Assembly (NCBI GenBank): GCA_035222895.1
Contig: JAVYIG010000883.1
Span: forward strand, 1-64,000
Direction of reading: 5' to 3'
From: Strongylocentrotus droebachiensis
Lineage: Eukaryota; Echinodermata; Echinoidea; Camarodonta; Strongylocentrotidae
Length of the DNA: 64,000 nt
Within the stretch, counting starts at the first letter, position 1; each line of letters begins with the position of its first letter. This document shows, piece after piece, positions 57,512 to 64,000 of the stretch. The translations under genes and the position numbers were made by a program. The notes under the pieces are model-generated. The model worked only from the letters and a program-made list of their open reading frames with translations, was not told the origin of the DNA and did no database searches.

Positions 57512-58519
57512 TTATGTTAATTGTTTGAAGCACCGACGTAGAGCTTCAAAGCACATGCATCTCGCTTCAGCGTTGGTCAAAAGATAGATCACTGGCTGTA
57601 AGCATGTATTGCTCCCGGATAACATGTCCATGATATTCACTGTAGTAGAATCTACAGTTATGACATATGTGAAGACGTAAGGTAGCCATGGAATGTAAAA
57701 TGAACCAGTTAGAAGAAATACTGTAACAAAACCTTTCAGCCCTCTTTTGCGCAACCGATCAAGATTCAAGTTGCTGTTCCGTACAACGCGAATTTGCGCA
57801 TTTTCCAAACCACGGTCTTCTGGAAAGTGATTGCGGTTCTCCATGTTAACATTGTTGGCAAGGACACGAGGGTTCTCATGAATGGCTACAACCTTATTGA
57901 CTTGACATGCGATGACCAGCAGTCTGATATAGACTATTGTTGTAAAAAGCATTGTCGCGCAAACTGGACAGATCTGGATAACGGTGTGAACGATTGAAGC
58001 CAACTGAATCTTTACGCCGGTGTCACGCGCTATGCAACGTTCAATCAGGAGTTTGATAAAAGGTGAATCTGGAATAGGCAAATAAATTCCACAGAGTAGT
58101 ACATTCACCAAAAATGTGGAGGCAAGTGTAGTGTAGAATCGGGTTCTTGTTACAATCGTATAATAGCGTAAAGGCCTCGAGACGAGAAGATAAAGATTGA
58201 AACAGGTCCCACTGAGACAAGCCATTACAGATAGCACAGACACCTGGTACACAAAGGAGAATGTCATGCAAATGATGGTACACATCTTCTCGTTAGAAGC
58301 TTGTGTCCAGAACATGCTCCACAGGTTCCAAGTGATGCCTAGAATCATATTCGATACAGCAAGTATCTGGTAAAGAACTCGCATGTATTCTTGTAGTTCT
58401 TTTTGGCGTCTAATAACGACCAGGACGATCGTGTTCAAAACAATAGTCATAATAGTTATTAGGATCCTACAGGCATCAGGCTCTATGAATTCTGGTGCAA
58501 CAGTCGCAACTTTTGCCAT
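57512..58519 (-). CDS. Type B orphan rhodopsin-class GPCR, B3 (single exon)
   Basis: 335 residues from MAKVATVAPEF. Very close to B2, with SNMILG (Asn at 2.50), DRY replaced by N-L-Y followed by LLVSRPLRYY, TM6 PWLP, TM7 QPVIY and the tail ARCMCFEALRRCFKQLT. Two extracellular Cys residues are present (NEKMC and IERC). Here the frame is not open far upstream, which supports the MAKV start for all type B genes. Intact and intronless, part of the second 8.34-kb unit. Ligand unknown. Confidence 0.9.
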   Translation of the reverse strand: MAKVATVAPEFIEPDACRILITIMTIVLNTIVLVVIRRQKELQEYMRVLYQILAVSNMILGITWNLWSMFWTQASNEKMCTIICMTFSFVYQVSVLSVMACLSGTCFNLYLLVSRPLRYYTIVTRTRFYTTLASTFLVNVLLCGIYLPIPDSPFIKLLIERCIARDTGVKIQLASIVHTVIQICPVCATMLFTTIVYIRLLVIACQVNKVVAIHENPRVLANNVNMENRNHFPEDRGLENAQIRVVRNSNLNLDRLRKRGLKGFVTVFLLTGSFYIPWLPYVFTYVITVDSTTVNIMDMLSGSNTCLQPVIYLLTNAEARCMCFEALRRCFKQLT

Positions 58520-59804
58520 TTCAGCTGCCTGCTCTGAGTTTTTTCCTGTACCACAAAAACGATGTAGGTGCCTGTCTCGAGCAATACTGTCAGTTAGTTA
58601 GGAATTTTCAAAGCTAGTCGTTCGATTTTATTGCAAGAGAGCCGGTGGCTCCAGGTTGAAGTGGCTGATAAAACTGGTCTTCTCGGGCTGATTCGGGGGA
58701 GATGCAACTAAAGTGTACAATTCCGTTCGACAGAAATGTGGTTTGTGTTGATCAAAATTTAAACAAGTGACTTTTGGCGCAGAAAAATGTCTTATACATT
58801 ATTGGATCATTGTATAAAAAGAAAGAAATAGTAGGGTTCTGTTATATTAACAAACGGATTGGTGAGTTACATCTGTATTAAAAGCATCAGTTCTATTCGT
58901 CAAAATATAATCAGTATATACTTAACGTGACTTGCATACAATTTCATGTTTTAAGGCATGGGTACTATTTACCTCGCTGTTCCTGCCACGTGATAATCTG
59001 GCTAAAATCCTCGTGATTCAGTAAATTGTGACAGCCTTAACGATCATCTATCACTTGCATCAATCACACACGTACTTAACAAAGGCATATCCAATAGTGA
59101 GAAAAACCTGAAATGGACAGGATGCATGTCAGTTTTTTGCAGACTTAATTTAGTTGCCAAACCAAAACAAAAAGAAGCTTTCGTGCTGAATGTGCCTAAC
59201 ACACAAAACCTAAGTAAATATTACTTTGAAGGAAAAAGAAGAAGCTGTATTTCTACATTCGATTGCACTGCACTGGCATAATTGTTTCTGTATCAGTTGA
59301 TTTTTGATAAGAATTTATGGTTATGCCATATGAATATAATTTAATCTTGTGATGCTTTGAATGTCTAAAAGCTCCAACACTATTATCGATGGCATTTATT
59401 TAAAACGGCAAAAGTCCACAGATTTTTCTCGAGGTTGATTTCAGACTCTGTTTAAACATGATTTACTCTTGATATAAACTGATTGGGTTCAAGTTTTGCT
59501 ACTATTTGTCTCGTATATTATTTGTGTCTAACTGTTTGTTCGATCATGTTTTGTTTCTAATATTTGTATCTTGTATCATGATGTCCTTTTGCAAGGATTT
59601 TTGTAAAACAGTGGCGTTATAACCGATGAACCCAACTTGGTAAAATAAGACTAAATAAATAGGTAAATGAATAAATAAATAAATAGATGAATAAGTAAAT
59701 AAATAAACATATAAATGAATAAATAAATGAATAAAATAATTGCAAAGTTTTGATTTTGTCGGACAACTGAGGAGTTGACATTTAATTTTGATTTGGGAAC
59801 TTAA
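58520..59804. promoter_or_regulatory. 5' flank of receptor B3
   Basis: Matches the B2 5' flank, including the A/B block (58855-58990), CCACGTGATAATCTGG near 58987 and the AATAAATAAATA repeat at about 59650-59735. No gene is seen. Confidence 0.6.
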
Positions 59805-60365
59805 ATTATGTCATCATTACTGGTAACTTTATTCGTCTTTTCCCTATTTCGCTCTACATTCAATTCAAAGGAGCCAAGTTCGATCCATCAACTATCAAAT
59901 TAGGTGTGCCAATTGTTTCTTCTATATTTCAATGGAATAAGCTAGATAAATCGATGAGAACGGGTTCCTCTGTCAATTCATTTAAGAGATTGTTTAAACA
60001 AAGTTGTAATTTGAGAATGGCTCAGCCAAACAAACACATACATACGTGCATGTTCTATAATATTAACATGATTTATTCACATAATTGCGACTTAATCAAT
60101 ATCATCCTATTGGCATTACTGTTAAACTAGGTAAATGATATATGTTTATTTTGCAAACGAGTGTTATTTCTGCCACGTCTATTAGTGCTGTGTCATATCT
60201 TTCTAAATGTACATGTACTATGGAATTTTATTTTAAATGTTCTGTATAAACGTTATGCTTTTTGATCTAAATATGTTTATTCAGGGCCCCATGGAAGACC
60301 ACTACTTAATGGTGAATGGGTTACCCTGACAAAAGATTAGAAATAAATAAATAAGTAAATAAACA
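59805..60365 (+). pseudogene. LINE 3' fragment, copy 2
   Basis: Duplicate of 51481-52047. It encodes the same SSIFQWNKLDKSMRTGSSVN end, with a frame break before it (51-kb copy open, this copy open only from 59906). Same 3' UTR and AATAAATAAATAAG tail. Confidence 0.7.
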
Positions 60366-60384
60366 TAAAACACATATACATTTT

Positions 60385-61975
60385 TTTTCCATTTTTTTTT
60401 TATTGATTCCAAACAATACAAATTAATCTCAGAAATAAAATACAGTTGTTTTCCTTGACATGAATTCAAAACATTTTCATTACATAGATTGTACAATTGA
60501 TGAAAACAAAAATTAAATCAGTTGTAACATAAAACAAATAACCCCATCCAACCAAACACACCACTACCCCCCCCCCCCTAACAAGCGACACACACACCAC
60601 CCGACCACTATACACACCGTTCCTAGCCACATCAGAATACCCCAAATTGGAGCGACAGAAAAACAGAAACAATCTATTTAAAATATATATATTTTTTAAA
60701 TACCAACAAAAAACAATACCCCAGTGTTAAAAGTTCATGAAAACTTCTGTAAATGTAAGGCCATCTTATCTGCCCTCCCTGCAAAATTCTTTTCATCTTC
60801 CTTAAATTCAAACAGTTCTTTTTGAAACTCCACCAAAGACAATATTACGGACTTTCCCCTGCATCTATATACCCAATATTTCATTGCAAAATAATTGTAT
60901 TAAAAATCTTTATTCGTGGGGAATTAGCGGACAACCCTAAATGAATATTTATCCAGTCGATAGGCTTTAATTCCCTTAGCTCAAACTCAGCTATTACATT
61001 TTGCCATAATCTTTGAACATGTACACACTCCCAGAACAAGTGTAAATATGTTTCTATCTTTTACTTACAAAATAAGCACAAGTTATCTACAACAAAGCCG
61101 AATCTGAATAAATGTTCTCTAGTATATATTGCTCCATTAAGCAGTTCATACTGAATCTCTTTTAGTCTGTCAACAAGAGTAACTTTCCAAGGCCTACTAA
61201 ATATCTCCCTACATACCTCATTTGAAAAATCTGAAAATTCCCGTCCATCATGAATCTTCAAAACAAATACATTTTGTAACTTCCCAAGTTTAACCCCGAT
61301 AATACATCTCTGAGGAGCTTCACAGTTCTGTTCAACTGCATTAAAATATCATACTCTCCTACATCCACTAAACCCCAGTTATCCTTTTTTCCGCTTCTTA
61401 AAATAGCTTCCCCCAAAGTTCCATACATCAACATTTTTGTTTACTTTTAACCCCAAATGTTGAAAATGAGATATTACCCGCATTACATTTTCAGCAAAAA
61501 TATTTTGAATTGAAATTATATTGCGTGTAAACAACTCCTCATCAAAAATCATTTTCTTTTTTAATAAGAAATCTTTATTGTTACAAATGATTGGATTATT
61601 TTTTCTTCAAAATTCCTACAACCTTCTAACACTCTTCCCATGCTTTGATCATTTCTAAACAGAAATTAGGTACTTTGAAACTTAATAACTTGGAATCATA
61701 GTTACACAAAAATATAAATCTACCCCCCACCATCTTGAAGCAGAAATCAAAGTATAGCTTCCATCTCATAGATTTTTCTCCGTACAATAGTCTTTTCACT
61801 CACATTACCCGGTTGGGTTTTAACAAACGAGCCAAAATTAGTCATTCGTAACACTCCTTTATTATAACCTTGACATAATATTAATCTCTTAATTCGATCT
61901 TTCCCATTCCATATAAATTCAAAACATATTTTCTGTATTTCCGATATGATCCACTTTGGAACCGCTAGTGAATGA
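60385..61975 (-). pseudogene. L1/Tx1-like LINE 3' fragment, copy 2
   Basis: Duplicate of 52062-53640 with the same broken motifs (FEFIWNGKDRIKRLILCQGY near 61900, IQYELLNGAIYTREHLFRFG near 61130). A C run at about 60568-60579 is longer than in copy 1. It was carried along in the tandem duplication rather than inserted separately. Confidence 0.75.
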
Positions 61976-63284
61976 AAACACACACACACTCACACACACA
62001 CGCACTCACGCACACACACACACGCACACACACACAAGTGCGCGCGTACGCACACATCCACGCACATTCATTATCACGATTCAAATTCAACACGAAGCAC
62101 ATAGAGACTGCTAGCAGAACATATTTTATCATGTTTTCTAATGTTTAATGGTTACTGAATTATTCTTTTTTTTAAGGTCATTTTTCCTCTTGTGAAAAAC
62201 ATTTTCAGAGTTATCGTTCCAAAAGGAGCTTGATCCAAAAATAATCGTTTAAATACTTTGAATAAGCACATTTTTTGAAATTTTGGACTGATCATCTAGA
62301 CTAGTAACTGCATCATATACACCAAAACTGATACAACTTAGCTCAAGGAAACGTGGTTAAAATTTATATCTGTAATAATCACAGAGGATTAAAATCCTTT
62401 TGGAAATAAAGGACAATTTGAAATAAACCTTTGAAAAAATATTTGAATGCCTTTTATTGCATTCGATTTTGATGTGTCAGATGCACTTTTCAGTCCAATA
62501 ATAACCTTGAATTATCTAACAGTAACATCAGTTTTTACAATTCTTGAACATACACAGTGGTAGTCCTAAAAATTGTTTGTGGATGACCTGAAAATGCATC
62601 TCATTGCCGTTGATTTTCAGAGTAATCGTGAATAAACATTCCATTTTTAGTTTATATTCATGATTTATGTCTAGGAGTAATGAAGCCGTAGAGTCACGGA
62701 GGAAGGGACGATAATATGATTCAGGGGCATCCTTTGAAGACTTTAAGAGTAGAAGATGGGTATGCAGGCCTTTACGGTCTTAGGAAGCTGAACGACCCTA
62801 CCCATGAATGCATATTTCCAGGTCATCCTGAGGCAAGCCTTCGTATTATCAATAACCTTTCCCCAAATCGCAGAAAAACTAGGATATTCCGAAAGAACCT
62901 TAATTTGTTTGATGTCGTGGATCTTTTGTAAACCTTGCAGTTGTTCAAATATTTGTCAATGTTCTGAAAACATATTCCCTTTCCTATGATTCCAGAACAG
63001 TCGTGAGTTTACAATTTTAAGAGAAGTGAAACTCTCTGCAACGAGGCGTCTGGAAAGGACTGAAAAAAGCAAACTTAGTAGTCTCATTATCCTGGGTGTA
63101 TACTTTTTGAACTTTCCTTGTTCTGATCCATACACCCGGAACATAGAAAAGCTTTTTTTTCTGATCAACGAACTGCTCTGTCACCTCTGTGGCATCGTCT
63201 CATAGTGGACCCCAGGGCACATTATGTTTCTACAGCATCATCAGAACAGTAAATGTGTCTACCGATTTAAAAACATTATGTATG
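61976..63284. repeat. CA repeat, spacer and 3' flank of receptor A4
   Basis: CA/CACG repeat at 61976-62037, then sequence matching 53708-54939 with small indels (an extra AATAAACCTTTG near 62422). No gene is seen. Confidence 0.65.
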
Positions 63285-64000
63285 TCACTGAAGAGTACTT
63301 CGTCGTAGGCCTAATCTAGAAAGAAAGATCTCCCTCGCCTCTCCATCTGTCACCAAATATACGATAGGTTGTATCCATGTGGTGGATACTGCAAACTTAT
63401 CCAATATGACGAGAACATTCGATGCACTGGCACCTGGGACGGCCCTGATGAGACAGAATGGTGTCCATCCAAGTATGAACGAGCAGGAGATAAGAATAAT
63501 AGTAAGGACTCCTTTATATCGCCGGATGATTCCTGGTTTGCGTTTTCTCTGCTGACGGCCATACCTATTCTGAATCCGATGGTTAGGATGTTGTTCCATG
63601 TTATTGGGTGCTTCGTTGCGAACATGGGGGGCTACCTGCATCTTGATATTTTCGATGGCTCTTGACTGCTGGCGCACAATTCCAATGAGCTTGATGGAGA
63701 TCACGGTCGAAAGGGCAAACGTCACGATCACGGGGGCAAGAAATAACATAGAATTCATAATTTCTACCAAGTTCACATTATCGATATTAAATTGAGTATA
63801 GAAAAAGCATCGTTTTACGCTAAACTGATAAAAATGTGAAGCATTGAGAGGAAGCAAGGTCCCCGATATCAGCAGAATCAGAAGAGACGTGACCACTAGA
63901 GCCACGCGGAATCTGGTCGGTGTGACAATACTGTAAAAGCGCAGGGGGCGGCTAATCAGTAGATACAGACCGAAGCTGATGCCAGATATACATGCCATGA
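63285..64000 (-). CDS. Type A orphan rhodopsin-class GPCR, A4 (partial, runs off the window)
   Basis: The last about 237 residues, from TM3 to the C-terminus; the N-terminal part lies beyond base 64000. DRY reads G-L-Y before LLISRPLRF. TM6 has GWTP, TM7 QPIVY, and the following motif is VTDGEAR (Asp where A1 and A3 have Asn). The last helix and tail match A1/A3. No stop or frameshift is visible. It is the A gene of the second 8.34-kb unit. Confidence 0.88.
   Translation of the reverse strand, partial: MACISGISFGLYLLISRPLRFYSIVTPTRFRVALVVTSLLILLISGTLLPLNASHFYQFSVKRCFFYTQFNIDNVNLVEIMNSMLFLAPVIVTFALSTVISIKLIGIVRQQSRAIENIKMQVAPHVRNEAPNNMEQHPNHRIQNRYGRQQRKRKPGIIRRYKGVLTIILISCSFILGWTPFCLIRAVPGASASNVLVILDKFAVSTTWIQPIVYLVTDGEAREIFLSRLGLRRSTLQ

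Overview
The window reads as an animal genome. It has a spliced multi-exon gene with GT-AG introns, animal LINE, LTR and TIR transposons, microsatellites, and clustered single-exon class A GPCR genes. Tandem intron-poor rhodopsin-type receptors together with fold-back elements and a CsRn1-like Ty3/gypsy element fit a marine invertebrate deuterostome. A sea urchin or other echinoderm is my best guess; this is inference, not proof.

Layout. 1-6.6 kb is repeat-rich. A three-deep nest sits at 2411-6587: a hAT-like element (8-bp target duplication) holds a small TIR element that carries a C2H2 zinc-finger fragment, and that element holds a 5'-truncated LINE with a long endonuclease-reverse transcriptase ORF. 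7.9-19.0 kb (+) is foxk, a FOXK-type forkhead factor with an FHA domain. I reconstruct seven coding exons totalling 2046 nt (681 codons plus stop), and all splice phases agree. Its introns carry a 2.1-kb fold-back element, a piggyBac-type MITE and smaller TIR elements. 19-24.8 kb is foxk 3' sequence and intergenic DNA.

24.8-64 kb is an array of at least six single-exon receptor genes, all on the minus strand, of two related types here called A and B, in the order A1-B1-B2-A3-B3-A4 (A4 runs off the window). All six lack the Asp-Arg of the DRY motif and the Asn of NPxxY. A and B share a conserved upstream block although their proteins are only distantly alike. The array grew by tandem duplication: one unit of about 8.34 kb is repeated from about 49 kb to the window end, with LINE fragments inside it.

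The array was then hit by mobile DNA. A 3.07-kb fold-back element (6-bp target duplication) sits in the 3' flank of A1; it contains a second TIR element packed with TGA[G/C]TCA (AP-1-like) sites. A zinc-finger-fragment MITE lies between A1 and B1. A complete 7.97-kb CsRn1-like LTR retrotransposon with nearly identical LTRs cuts off the C-terminal tail of B1. Empty sites in the paralogous units confirm several of these insertions. I saw no tRNA, rRNA or CRISPR array.
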